Source of the DNA: an uncultured Alphaproteobacteria bacterium
GTDB taxonomy: Bacteria; Pseudomonadota; Alphaproteobacteria; CAAHEQ01; UBA3637
Assembly (NCBI GenBank): GCA_949286465.1
Contig: CASECI010000031.1
Location: forward strand, 1 to 38,273
DNA: 38,273 bases
Direction of reading: 5' to 3'
The position numbers were made by a program, and so were the translations under genes. Positions 16,717 to 24,121 of this stretch are shown one piece after another (within the stretch, counting starts at the first letter, position 1; each line of letters opens with the position of its first letter). Below the pieces are notes generated by a model. The model searched no databases. It worked only from the letters and a program-made list of their open reading frames with translations, and had not been told where the DNA came from.

Positions 16717-17655
16717 ATGCACTTATTATTGTTTTCTTTTGGACTAGTCCTTCTCGCTTGCGGTGGAGATATCTTAGTTAAAGGAGCTGTTAGTCTTGCC
16801 AAAAAGCTACATCTTTCTCCTTTACTCATCGGAATTGTTCTTATTGGTTTTGGAACTTCTACTCCAGAACTTGTCGCAAGCATGCTCGCAGTTTTTCAAA
16901 CACCCCCTTCTCCTGGTATTGCTGTTGGAAATGTCATTGGAAGTAATATAGCTAATATCTTTCTCGTCTTAGGATTAGCTGCGGTTATTCGACCTGTTAA
17001 AATTCAAAAAGAATCTTTTACTAGGGATAGCCTTTTCTTATTTATATCAGCTCTTGCTCTTACTTTAGCAGCGTGGATAAAGACTATTAATTTCTTTGCT
17101 GGTCTAATACTAGTTTCTTTATTGTTCTTATATGTCTGGTACAGCTACTTTACAGAAAAGAAAAGTTTAAAAAAGAAAAGTGCTGAAAACTTAAAGAAAT
17201 ATTCTATTTATTCAATACTTCGTTCTTTGCTTGTTACAGCCTTTGGAATAGGCCTTACAATGTATGGGGCTCATCTACTTGTTGAAAATGCTATTATTAT
17301 TGCAAGAAATTGGGGGATATCTGAAACAATCATTGGGTTAACCTTAGTTGCAGTCGGGACATCTCTCCCAGAACTTGCAACTTCAGTCATTGCCTCACTC
17401 CGCCATCAAAATGATGTTGCTTTTGGTAATGTTGTCGGAAGTAATATTTATAATGCTCTATTTATATTAGGCGTCGTTGCCTTATTTGTTCCAATTCATA
17501 TTCCTGCAGATATTTGGAGCAGTCTCTTTTTTATGCTTGGAGCAACCTTTCTTCTGATATTTACAGGAATTTTCCATCAGGTAAGTAGAAAAATGGGGTG
17601 TTTTTACTTACTTTGCTATGGAGGCTATATCTTATGGCTCGTACAGTCATCGTAG
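16717..17655 (+). CDS. yrbG: Calcium/sodium antiporter, CaCA family (YrbG-like)
   Basis: This 312-residue inner-membrane exchanger has about ten helices arranged as two inverted repeats. Each repeat carries the alpha motif: GFGTSTPELVAS then GNVIGSNIANIF in the first half, and AVGTSLPELATS then GNVVGSNIYNAL in the second. The acidic residue of each TSxPE motif takes part in ion binding in CaCA exchangers. The ion pair is not certain from sequence. AGAGGTTAAATT precedes the ATG. The 3' end overlaps the following mnmA-like gene by 22 bases. Confidence 0.92.
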   Translation: MHLLLFSFGLVLLACGGDILVKGAVSLAKKLHLSPLLIGIVLIGFGTSTPELVASMLAVFQTPPSPGIAVGNVIGSNIANIFLVLGLAAVIRPVKIQKESFTRDSLFLFISALALTLAAWIKTINFFAGLILVSLLFLYVWYSYFTEKKSLKKKSAENLKKYSIYSILRSLLVTAFGIGLTMYGAHLLVENAIIIARNWGISETIIGLTLVAVGTSLPELATSVIASLRHQNDVAFGNVVGSNIYNALFILGVVALFVPIHIPADIWSSLFFMLGATFLLIFTGIFHQVSRKMGCFYLLCYGGYILWLVQSS

Positions 17656-18713
17656 GATTAAGTGGAGGCGTTGATTCTTCTCTCGCTGCCATTTTATTAA
17701 AAGAACAAGGATATCATGTTATCGGTGTCTCTATGTCTATTTATAACAAGGATATCCCCAATCTCTTGCCTTCTGACAATGCATGCTACGGCCCTGAAGA
17801 AAAACAAGATATAAAAAATATTCATCTATTCGGTGAAAAAATAGGAATAGAAACTCACGTTTTTGATTGCTCTGAAGAGTATAAGCAGTTAATCTTATCG
17901 TACTTCAAAGAAGAGTATCGACATGGTCGCACACCTAACCCCTGTATCAAGTGTAATACTGTTATGAAATTTGGCCTTTTATGTCAAAAGGCTAAAGAAA
18001 TGGGCATTCTTTATGATTATTTCGCAACAGGTCATTATGCTCAAATTATACAAGATCCAAAAACAAACCGTTACTTGCTCAAAAAAGGAATAGATGAAAA
18101 AAAAGATCAAAGCTACTTTCTATATAGATTGACACAAGAACAGTTAGGGCAAACTTTATTTCCTCTAGGCAATTTAACAAAAGCACAAACAAGAAAACTT
18201 GCTTTTGAAAAAGGATTGACTACTTATGATAAGCCTGACAGTCAAGACTTCTACTCTGGAAATTATAATGATTTACTACAATTTACCCCAAAACCTGGTG
18301 TGATTATGCTCATAGATGGAACTCCTCTTGGAAAGCATATGGGATATTGGAATTATACAATAGGCCAAAGAAAAAGGTTAGGCGTTTCTTATTCTGAACC
18401 CCTATTTGTCTTAGATATAGATGCGCATCGAAATATTGTATATGTTGGGACAAAAAAAGACACACAAAAGAAGGATGTTTATATCTCAGATTTATCATGG
18501 ATTATAGACAAAGATCCTCCACAAAAATCATTCAAAGCTCTTGCGAAACATCGTTCCACAGCTCCAGCCTTACCAGTGACTGTAGAACCTATTGATGGAG
18601 GTTTACATATCATTTACGATACGCCACAAAAATCATTTACTCCAGGTCAATCTCTTGTCTTATATCAAGATAACATCCTTCTTGGTGGCGGAATTATCTC
18701 AAAGAATAAATAA
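17634..18713 (+). CDS. MnmA-like tRNA 2-thiouridylase, variant subfamily
   Basis: This is a 359-residue PP-loop enzyme. Typical MnmA thiolates U34 of tRNA-Lys, -Glu and -Gln, taking sulfur through a catalytic Cys pair. Seen here: PP-loop SGGVDSS (10-16), TPNPCIKCN with Cys104 and Cys107, ATGHYA, KDQSYFLY, and a C-terminal barrel with YWNYTIGQRKRLGV. The second catalytic Cys of ordinary MnmA, in DICFV, is missing: the block reads PDSQDFYSGNY (201-211). An extra Cys51 in NACYGPEEKQD may mark a separate subgroup. I chose ATG 17634 (MARTVIVGLSGG) because GGAGG lies 9 bases upstream; the frame runs 36 bases further 5' inside yrbG. Activity may differ from true MnmA. Confidence 0.82.
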   Translation: MARTVIVGLSGGVDSSLAAILLKEQGYHVIGVSMSIYNKDIPNLLPSDNACYGPEEKQDIKNIHLFGEKIGIETHVFDCSEEYKQLILSYFKEEYRHGRTPNPCIKCNTVMKFGLLCQKAKEMGILYDYFATGHYAQIIQDPKTNRYLLKKGIDEKKDQSYFLYRLTQEQLGQTLFPLGNLTKAQTRKLAFEKGLTTYDKPDSQDFYSGNYNDLLQFTPKPGVIMLIDGTPLGKHMGYWNYTIGQRKRLGVSYSEPLFVLDIDAHRNIVYVGTKKDTQKKDVYISDLSWIIDKDPPQKSFKALAKHRSTAPALPVTVEPIDGGLHIIYDTPQKSFTPGQSLVLYQDNILLGGGIISKNK

Positions 18714-18923
18714 AAATATTCCCAAGAAAAAAAACTGAACAACTTTATCTAAGAACGAATCGAATGAAGTCCTTAAAGTAAGGACTTACCTTCAAAAGCA
18801 GATATTTCCTATATTTCTATACGATTTTACTACTTACGAGAGCAAAACAAATCAATACATCTCTTAAAAAAGGATTTTTAAGCAAAAAAATGCAGAAAAT
18901 CTCATAAAAACAAAGATTCTTTG
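18714..18923 (+). other. Noncoding region with a perfect 9-bp hairpin
   Basis: About 300 bases separate the mnmA-like gene from HU. No convincing gene is visible. A perfect inverted repeat, AAGTCCTTA (18767-18775) and TAAGGACTT (18779-18787) around a 3-base loop, has no T run on either strand, so it is not an ordinary terminator. The rest is A/T-rich and unstructured by eye up to the HU promoter. Confidence 0.5.
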
Positions 18924-18952
18924 TTGACATCTTATCAAAAACAGTCATAACA
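18924..18952 (+). promoter_or_regulatory. Promoter of the HU gene
   Basis: TTGACA (18924-18929) with CATAAC/ATAACA 16-17 bases downstream, about 60 bases before the GTG start of HU. The -35 is perfect and the -10 is weak. Confidence 0.55.
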
Positions 18953-19013
18953 TAGTTTCGTGGCTTAAATGAGCCAAATATATAGGTATTAACATTTAAA
19001 AAGGAGTCCTATC

Positions 19014-19289
19014 GTGAATAAAAATGAATTAATTGCTGAAGTTGCAAAAAAAGCTGGTTTATCAAAAACTGATGCAGGAAAAGCTACAGATGCTTTCGTT
19101 GAAGTTGTAACTGGTACATTGAAAAAAGGTGGAGAAGTTCGTTTGGTTGGTTTTGGTACATTTAAAGTAACAAAACGTGCAGCTTCTATAGGACACAATC
19201 CTCAAACAGGCGAAAAGATTAAAATTGCTGCTTCAAAACAACCTAAATTTGCAGCAGGTAAAGGCTTAAAAGACGCTGTCAACAAATAA
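19014..19289 (+). CDS. hupB: HU-family DNA-binding protein
   Basis: This 91-residue nucleoid protein bends DNA as a dimer. N-terminal helices read MNKNELIAEVAKKAGLSKTD; the beta-arm region has VRLVGFGTFKVTKRAA and GHNPQTGEKIKIAASKQPKF, with the conserved Pro at the arm tip region. Length is standard. The start is GTG at 19014, with AAGGAG at 19001-19006 spaced 7 bases. A 10-bp terminator follows. HU rather than IHF is suggested by the overall match; the symbol hupB is by similarity only. Confidence 0.93.
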   Translation: MNKNELIAEVAKKAGLSKTDAGKATDAFVEVVTGTLKKGGEVRLVGFGTFKVTKRAASIGHNPQTGEKIKIAASKQPKFAAGKGLKDAVNK

Positions 19290-19311
19290 TTTTGTTGTTT
19301 CTTTTTTAATC

Positions 19312-19340
19312 AAAAGGACAATCAATTGGTTGTCCTTTTA
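19312..19340 (+). terminator. Rho-independent terminator after HU
   Basis: AAAAGGACAA (19312-19321) pairs perfectly with TTGTCCTTTT (19330-19339), and a T-rich tail follows. Confidence 0.9.
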
Positions 19341-19373
19341 TTTTTAGAGGACTAAAATTATTTATTTTTTCTG

Positions 19374-19402
19374 TTGACAAGAATAAAAAACATCAGTAGT
19401 AT
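19374..19402 (+). promoter_or_regulatory. Promoter of tRNA-Val
   Basis: TTGACA (19374-19379), 17 bases, TAGTAT (19397-19402), then a G/C-containing CTGCG discriminator, as is common for stable RNA genes. It ends 14 bases before the tRNA. Confidence 0.65.
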
Positions 19403-19416
19403 CTGCGTTGTGTTAA

Positions 19417-19493
19417 GGGCGGTTAGCTCAGCTGGCTAGAGCATCTCGTTTACACCGAGAGGGTCAGGAGTTCGAATCTCTTACCGCCTACCA
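19417..19493 (+). tRNA. tRNA-Val (anticodon TAC)
   Basis: This is a 77-base tRNA with encoded CCA. The acceptor GGGCGGT pairs with ACCGCCT (first pair G-T). The D-arm contains AGCTCAGCTGGCTAGAGC, the anticodon stem TCTCG/CGAGA encloses TTTACAC with anticodon TAC, and the T-loop is TTCGAAT. The wobble first pair is slightly unusual. Confidence 0.95.
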
Positions 19494-19499
19494 TTTAAG

Positions 19500-19534
19500 G
19501 CCTTGAAATTCAACAAAAATTTCAAGGCTTTTGT
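19500..19534 (+). terminator. Rho-independent terminator after tRNA-Val
   Basis: GCCTTGAAATT (19500-19510) pairs perfectly over 11 bases with AATTTCAAGGC (19518-19528), followed by TTTTGTTTT. Confidence 0.92.
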
Positions 19535-19721
19535 TTTATCTAAAATATAATTCTATTAACTCCCTGTATTATCGTCTTTACATCGTCTTTATCCCTTTTC
19601 TAGAAAAAGACTCCTATCTTAGGAAATTTACTTTTATTAAAATAAAATCTAAGCTATGATTTTCTTGACACAAATAATCATCTTATTAAGATGAACGTTA
19701 TATTGTATTATGGAGATATTT

Positions 19722-20501
19722 ATGAAACGCTATTTCTTCCTCTTTTTTTCTTTTTTCCTTTCTAATTCTGCTTTTGCCTTAGAAATCACGCATCCTTTCT
19801 ATATAACCCCTGTACAAAAAACTTTATCTGAAACTCAATTTATCTATCGGAAATTTCATCTTAAAAACTCTCCAAACAAAAGTTTGGATTATAGAACAAG
19901 AGATATCTTACTTGCCCAACGTGTAAGTTATGGTATCGCCCCAAAAGTTGCTATTGAAGCTCAATTGTCAAACGCTTGGAATCGAACTAAATATGACGTA
20001 TCTTCTTACTCCGATTCTGAAGATACAAACATCAATTGGAATCTCGGAGCAACTTATGATTTATACAAAGAAAACAATCTCTATCTTCAATCTCGACTTC
20101 TTTACTTACAAGAAGAAACACATCACTCTAATGGTGCTTATAAAGCCTTTAATGCTTTATTAAAAACAGGATATGATTTTAATTATATCTTACCCTATGC
20201 AGGTATAAATATAGAATTGCCGCTGTTCCAAAGTAAATATGCAGACAATGATCCAAAGTATAATGTTTCTTTAGGTCTTTATAAAAAAATAAGTTCTGTC
20301 GCTGTCGATCTTTCTATGCACTATAATTATGACGAACATTGGAAATCTAAAATATGGTATGGAGATGTTTATTTCTACACAGATATTTCATCTTATGCAA
20401 CATGCGGTATTTATTTTTCATATATATTTGATGCTCAAGAAAAAAATAATGTTTCTGTTCAAGGAAACAAAATCGGCATGTTATTAAAATATGAATTTTA
20501 A
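19722..20501 (+). CDS. Putative outer-membrane beta-barrel protein
   Basis: This 259-residue secreted protein has a signal peptide ending in NSAFA (about residue 19). The mature part alternates polar and hydrophobic residues in strands such as AIEAQLSNAW, NLGATYDLY, NLYLQSRLLYL, NVSLGLYKK and AVDLSMHYNY. It ends in Phe (LLKYEF), the usual BAM-recognition end of outer-membrane barrels. I do not recognise a specific family; it looks like a small barrel of about 10-12 strands. The start ATG 19722 has GGAG six bases upstream; an ATG at 19710 overlaps that site and is less likely. A TTGACA at 19665 and a CATCTT/AAGATG inverted repeat (19679-19692) lie upstream and may be its control region. Transport or adhesion role is unknown. 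Confidence 0.65.
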   Translation: MKRYFFLFFSFFLSNSAFALEITHPFYITPVQKTLSETQFIYRKFHLKNSPNKSLDYRTRDILLAQRVSYGIAPKVAIEAQLSNAWNRTKYDVSSYSDSEDTNINWNLGATYDLYKENNLYLQSRLLYLQEETHHSNGAYKAFNALLKTGYDFNYILPYAGINIELPLFQSKYADNDPKYNVSLGLYKKISSVAVDLSMHYNYDEHWKSKIWYGDVYFYTDISSYATCGIYFSYIFDAQEKNNVSVQGNKIGMLLKYEF

Positions 20502-20649
20502 AAAAAATAATTGACTTATTTCACATTATTTTTATATTCTTAAACAGTAAAGATAACCAAAATACAACCTAAGATTGTAGTCCTTTTTATTTTAAGAAAA
20601 ACTATATTCTTTTTTTTCAATAGGTTGTTAAAAAAACTTCTTTGAAAAG

Positions 20650-20680
20650 AACTTTTTGTTTACATACAAAAAAGTTTTTA
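20650..20680 (+). terminator. Possible terminator before the radical SAM operon
   Basis: AACTTTTTGT and ACAAAAAAGTT pair around TTACAT with one bulged A, then TTTTT. The stem is mostly A-T, so it is weak. It lies in a 275-base gap holding no visible gene. A second TTGACT-N16-TATATT promoter-like pair is at 20511-20538 in the same gap. Confidence 0.45.
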
Positions 20681-20689
20681 AATTAAAAG

Positions 20690-20718
20690 TTGACAAATAT
20701 AACTTTTAAATGTATACT
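20690..20718 (+). promoter_or_regulatory. Promoter of the radical SAM four-gene operon
   Basis: TTGACA (20690-20695), 17 bases, TATACT (20713-20718). It is close to consensus. Predicted transcription start is about 20725. Confidence 0.75.
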
Positions 20719-20725
20719 AAAATAC

Positions 20726-20751
20726 ACTTTCTACAAAAAAGTGTAGAAAGT
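20726..20751 (+). promoter_or_regulatory. 10-bp hairpin at the 5' end of the operon mRNA
   Basis: ACTTTCTACA (20726-20735) pairs perfectly with TGTAGAAAGT (20742-20751), loop AAAAAG. It starts at the predicted transcription start and ends 25 bases before the radical SAM ATG. It could stabilise the mRNA 5' end or, as DNA, be an operator for a dimeric repressor. Neither is shown. Confidence 0.55.
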
Positions 20752-20776
20752 TCTATAAAAAAGAGGAAAGAGATAA

Positions 20777-21766
20777 ATGAATAATGATAATATTCTGCGC
20801 GAACGAGCTATCGACTTTGCGCACAAGAAAATAAGGATGAGTCGTTTTGAGCATTCCACACAACAACAAGATATGACTCTTCCTTCTAATTGTGGAGACT
20901 TTGGAAGAATCCATCATTTTAAACTTCACCCTAGTTCACATTGGATTGAAAATCCACTTCCCCATAAACCTGCCTGTGATTATTTTAAGGAACCTCTTCC
21001 AGAGATATTACCCGTTCAACTTTTTCAACTATCTGTTTGCAATATTAATTGTTGGTACTGCTTCGTTGATAAAAAACTCCGTTCTGGAAATCCGAAACAC
21101 TCTGAGTTCTGCTCACCAACAGATTTATTGAAAATGGCCTGTCAAGAGAATCAGCCTCGAGTTATTGTCTTAAGTGGTGGACAACCAGACTTAGTTCCTG
21201 AATATAATTTATGGTTTCTTGAAGCTCGAGAAGCTCTTAATATGGAAAAAACACACTTCATTTGGACTGATGACAATTTAAGTACTGATTTATTTTTTAA
21301 AACAATAACATCTGATCAAATGGATTATATGATTAAACGCCCTGGTTATGCTCGTGTAGGCTGTCTAAAAGGCTTCGATGCTTCTTCCGCTGCGTTTAAC
21401 ACAAGGACTAATCTGAATTTCTTTAATGAGCAAATGCGTCGGTTAAAACAATTAACTCAATTAGGATTTAATCAATATGCTTATGTTACTTTAACTACAC
21501 CCGATGTCGACAAAATTGATCTACGAATTGGGAAATTTTTCGATCGTATTCAAAAAGAAATCAGCGAGGATTTTCCATTAAAAATGGTTCCTCTTGAAAT
21601 ATATAAATACGCTGTCAATTCTAATCGCTATAAAGATCTCGCTGCTCAAAATCAATATACTGTCTTAAAAAGCTGGATTAAAGAAATGAATTGCCGCTTC
21701 AAAAACAAAATTCAACATCACAATAACTTTTGGGGGAAAGATATAAATGGACATGAATATGTATGA
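20777..21766 (+). CDS. Radical SAM protein of unknown function
   Basis: This 329-residue cytoplasmic enzyme has the CxxxCxxC cluster motif CNINCWYC (Cys88, Cys92, Cys95) that binds a [4Fe-4S] cluster and cleaves SAM. A LSGGQPDLVPE segment (132-142) matches the GGE-like SAM-binding strand. No C-terminal auxiliary cysteine cluster (SPASM) is seen; only isolated cysteines remain. The N-terminal 80 residues (SRFEHSTQQQDMTLP, GDFGRIHHFKLHP) are unfamiliar to me. The substrate is unknown. It starts after AGAGGAAAG and its last 20 bases overlap the next gene, so it works with the DPPW, ASCH and kinase proteins encoded behind it, perhaps on a nucleotide, RNA or peptide. That is inference. Confidence 0.82.
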   Translation: MNNDNILRERAIDFAHKKIRMSRFEHSTQQQDMTLPSNCGDFGRIHHFKLHPSSHWIENPLPHKPACDYFKEPLPEILPVQLFQLSVCNINCWYCFVDKKLRSGNPKHSEFCSPTDLLKMACQENQPRVIVLSGGQPDLVPEYNLWFLEAREALNMEKTHFIWTDDNLSTDLFFKTITSDQMDYMIKRPGYARVGCLKGFDASSAAFNTRTNLNFFNEQMRRLKQLTQLGFNQYAYVTLTTPDVDKIDLRIGKFFDRIQKEISEDFPLKMVPLEIYKYAVNSNRYKDLAAQNQYTVLKSWIKEMNCRFKNKIQHHNNFWGKDINGHEYV

Positions 21767-23087
21767 AAACTTTGTTGAACGTGCTGTTCTAAAACGACTT
21801 CAGCAAAAAAATGCTTCTTTAACTGATTTGTTGAAAAATACTCACTCTATATTTCCTGATGAGCTTTTGAAAATTTTATCCAAAATGATCCAAAATGGAC
21901 AAATTATTCAAAACAAAAATTCAACTTACCAACTTTTAAATCCTCAGCATATCCAACATAAACTTTTATTAAAACATAAGGCAGATGAAAAAATTAACCT
22001 TTTAATGAAAGATTTACATTTACCTCATTGTCTTGATTATGAGTGGTGGTTTGAAGCAAAAACACATGCGGCTCTTTTACAAAAGCTTGAAGAAAAATCT
22101 CAAACACATGAACCTTCACATATGTTCTTTCTTGGCGCTCCTATTTTTGGTGCTTATTGCGCCATGATGAACCCCAACAGAAAAGTAACTATTCTTGATA
22201 AAAGTGCTTCAACAATTAATGTCCTGAAAAAATACTTAACAAACCCATCCCATCAGGCCATCGTCTATAATGCTGAGGATCCTTTACCCAAACATTTAAT
22301 TGGAAAAGCTGACTTCATTTTCTTTGATCCGCCTTGGTATATTGAATATTATGACTTATTTGCTAAAAGAGCTCTCCAATTAACGTATGGAAATATTTCT
22401 ACAATTGCTAGTATTTTATTTCCAACGTTAACAAGACCTCAATCTATGAAAGAACGATCTCATTACTTAACAAAAATGACGAACTCATATAAATTACAAC
22501 TTGTCGAATTACAAGCTGATGCTGCGACTTATATGATCCCTCATTTCGAGGAAAAAGCTTTAGATCAAAAACAAATCCATCTTAATAACTGGAGAACTGG
22601 AGATATTGCTATTTTCCTCAACAACGGAACTGTCCTTCCCCAGAACAAAGCCTATCCTATTGAAAAAAATCTATGGGAAGAGCATGTCATAGAAAAAGTT
22701 AAAATTAAAATCCGAAAAAATAACAAAGAAAATGGATATATCGCTCCAGAAATATTGAAAAGCACCGATGAAAAAGCTATTCTTTCATCTGTAAGCCGTC
22801 GTTCTCCCATTCGAAAAGATATCGATTTTTGGACGTCAACACATATCGGTCTTAAAATTAAAGGATGGAAAACTATTTCTTTGATTTTATCTGGCATCGC
22901 TCAACAGCAATCCCTTGATAAGATTACGCATGAAATTTTAAATCATTTTAAAGAAAACTTAAGCTATAATCAGGTAAAGAAAGATATCTCTCATACTTAC
23001 GCCTTTTTAAGTCAATTGGAAAAGGCTTCTTTTAAGATGACTTTACCACTTCTTATCCAATTGAAACAAGAAGGAAAAACAAGATGA
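21747..23087 (+). CDS. Winged-helix + DPPW methyltransferase-like protein
   Basis: This is a 446-residue protein. Residues about 8-65 look like a winged helix (TDLLKNTHSIFPDELLKILS, then NGQIIQNKNSTYQLL). Residues about 120-260 form a Rossmann fold: FLGAPIFGAYCAM, VTILDKSA, YNAEDPLP and the catalytic-type DPPW (194-197) in IFFDPPWYIEYYDLF. DPPW is typical of amino-methyltransferases such as N6-adenine enzymes. The overall plan, HTH then Rossmann with DPP, also resembles BpsA, an aminopropyltransferase. The C-terminal 110 residues are helical (LILSGIAQQQSLDKITHEIL) and vaguely PqqD-like, which is speculative. The start ATG has GGGGGAAAG upstream. Its stop overlaps the ASCH gene (ATGA). Substrate unknown. 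Confidence 0.65.
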   Translation: MDMNMYENFVERAVLKRLQQKNASLTDLLKNTHSIFPDELLKILSKMIQNGQIIQNKNSTYQLLNPQHIQHKLLLKHKADEKINLLMKDLHLPHCLDYEWWFEAKTHAALLQKLEEKSQTHEPSHMFFLGAPIFGAYCAMMNPNRKVTILDKSASTINVLKKYLTNPSHQAIVYNAEDPLPKHLIGKADFIFFDPPWYIEYYDLFAKRALQLTYGNISTIASILFPTLTRPQSMKERSHYLTKMTNSYKLQLVELQADAATYMIPHFEEKALDQKQIHLNNWRTGDIAIFLNNGTVLPQNKAYPIEKNLWEEHVIEKVKIKIRKNNKENGYIAPEILKSTDEKAILSSVSRRSPIRKDIDFWTSTHIGLKIKGWKTISLILSGIAQQQSLDKITHEILNHFKENLSYNQVKKDISHTYAFLSQLEKASFKMTLPLLIQLKQEGKTR

Positions 23088-23524
23088 CAAAACATTTAGC
23101 TATTTTAACTCAACCTTTTCTTAATCTCATTCTCGATGGCGAAAAAACGATTGAAAGTCGATTTAGTAAAGTTCGATGTGCTCCTCATGGTGTCGTCAAA
23201 ACCGGTGATATTGTTCTTATGAAAAAAACAGGAGGAAAAGTCTTAGGAGAGTTTACGGTTGGAAAGGTTCTTTATTTCCCCAACATAACTCCCGAACAAT
23301 TCCACACTGTAAAGTCTTTCTCAAAAGAAATATGTGCAAATTATGATGAACATTTTTGGGATAAACGTCTTGAGGCTCGTTATGTTACCTTAATGTATGT
23401 AACAAATGTTATTCGGTATAAAGAACCCTTCTCTGTTTCCAAAAAAGATAAACGTGGTTGGGTCGTTATGCCAGATGTACATCAGCCATCTTTATTTGAC
23501 TCTTTAGAAAAGACACGCGAATGA
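23084..23524 (+). CDS. ASCH-domain protein
   Basis: This 146-residue protein has an ASCH fold pattern: LILDGEKTIESRFSK (15-29) followed by GDIVLMKK, then GEFTVGKVLYF. ASCH proteins share the PUA-like beta barrel and bind RNA or modified nucleosides; one member, YqfB, hydrolyses N4-acetylcytidine. The Lys21-Thr22 pair sits in the region where YqfB has its catalytic Lys/Thr, but I cannot confirm an active site. Both ends overlap neighbours as ATGA, so it is made together with the DPPW protein and the kinase. This supports a nucleoside or RNA theme for the operon. Confidence 0.75.
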   Translation: MTKHLAILTQPFLNLILDGEKTIESRFSKVRCAPHGVVKTGDIVLMKKTGGKVLGEFTVGKVLYFPNITPEQFHTVKSFSKEICANYDEHFWDKRLEARYVTLMYVTNVIRYKEPFSVSKKDKRGWVVMPDVHQPSLFDSLEKTRE

Positions 23525-24090
23525 TTCTAGGTATTGCCGGTAGTATTGCAAGTGGCAAAACTTTTGTTTCTCAAACTTTATTAGAAACAAATTGTTTTTT
23601 CTATACCTCCTTTAGCAATATATTAAAAGAGTATTGTTCGAAACAAGGAATTACTCCAACAAGAGAAATTTTACAAAATTTAGGAAAGCATTTAATAGAA
23701 ACAAAAGGAAATCAAGGTTTTATGGAGTGGATTATATCCGAAGGAAATATACCAACAAATAATGTATTACTAGACGGCTTTCGTCATGTAGATATATGGC
23801 ATTCTTTTAAAAAGTATTATCCGAGTGCAAATCTTGTTTTTTGTGATGTTTCTTGTAAAGAACAAATTCGTAGAATATGTCTAAGAGATAAAATATCCGA
23901 ACAAGAAGCTCTTCAAATTCTTAATCACCCTATTGAACAAGATGTTTGCCGTTTAAAGACAGAGGCCTCAGTTATATTTTCTGAGAAAACGCTCAAAGAA
24001 GACATTATCAGATGGGTAAAGCAATCAGTGTACTTCAGAGGATTAACTTTTTATTCTATCTTACAAATGAAAAGCCATACACGGACTTGA
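23521..24090 (+). CDS. P-loop kinase, nucleotide/dephospho-CoA kinase-like
   Basis: This is a 189-residue kinase. The P-loop is GIAGSIASGKT (4-14). A segment TPTREILQNLGKHL follows, then VLLDGFRH and a lid-like region QIRRICLRDKISEQEA. This plan belongs to small kinases related to dephospho-CoA and (deoxy)nucleoside monophosphate kinases. It is not close enough to call coaE or a named NMP kinase. It is the last gene of the four-gene operon; its ATG overlaps the ASCH stop. Its own stop codon lies inside the -35 element of the small RNA promoter that follows. A phosphoryl-transfer step on a nucleotide is a reasonable guess. Confidence 0.68.
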   Translation: MILGIAGSIASGKTFVSQTLLETNCFFYTSFSNILKEYCSKQGITPTREILQNLGKHLIETKGNQGFMEWIISEGNIPTNNVLLDGFRHVDIWHSFKKYYPSANLVFCDVSCKEQIRRICLRDKISEQEALQILNHPIEQDVCRLKTEASVIFSEKTLKEDIIRWVKQSVYFRGLTFYSILQMKSHTRT

Positions 24091-24115
24091 CCTAATAGAT
24101 GAAATCATATATAAT
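24087..24115 (+). promoter_or_regulatory. Promoter of second candidate small RNA
   Basis: TTGACC (24087-24092), 17 bases, perfect TATAAT (24110-24115). The -35 overlaps the stop codon of the kinase gene. No open reading frame follows before the tRNA. Confidence 0.75.
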
Positions 24116-24121
24116 GAATAG

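Noticed and set aside
18989..19198. Open frame antisense to the HU gene
   Set aside because: It lies opposite a well-supported HU gene and has no ribosome-binding site or recognisable features.
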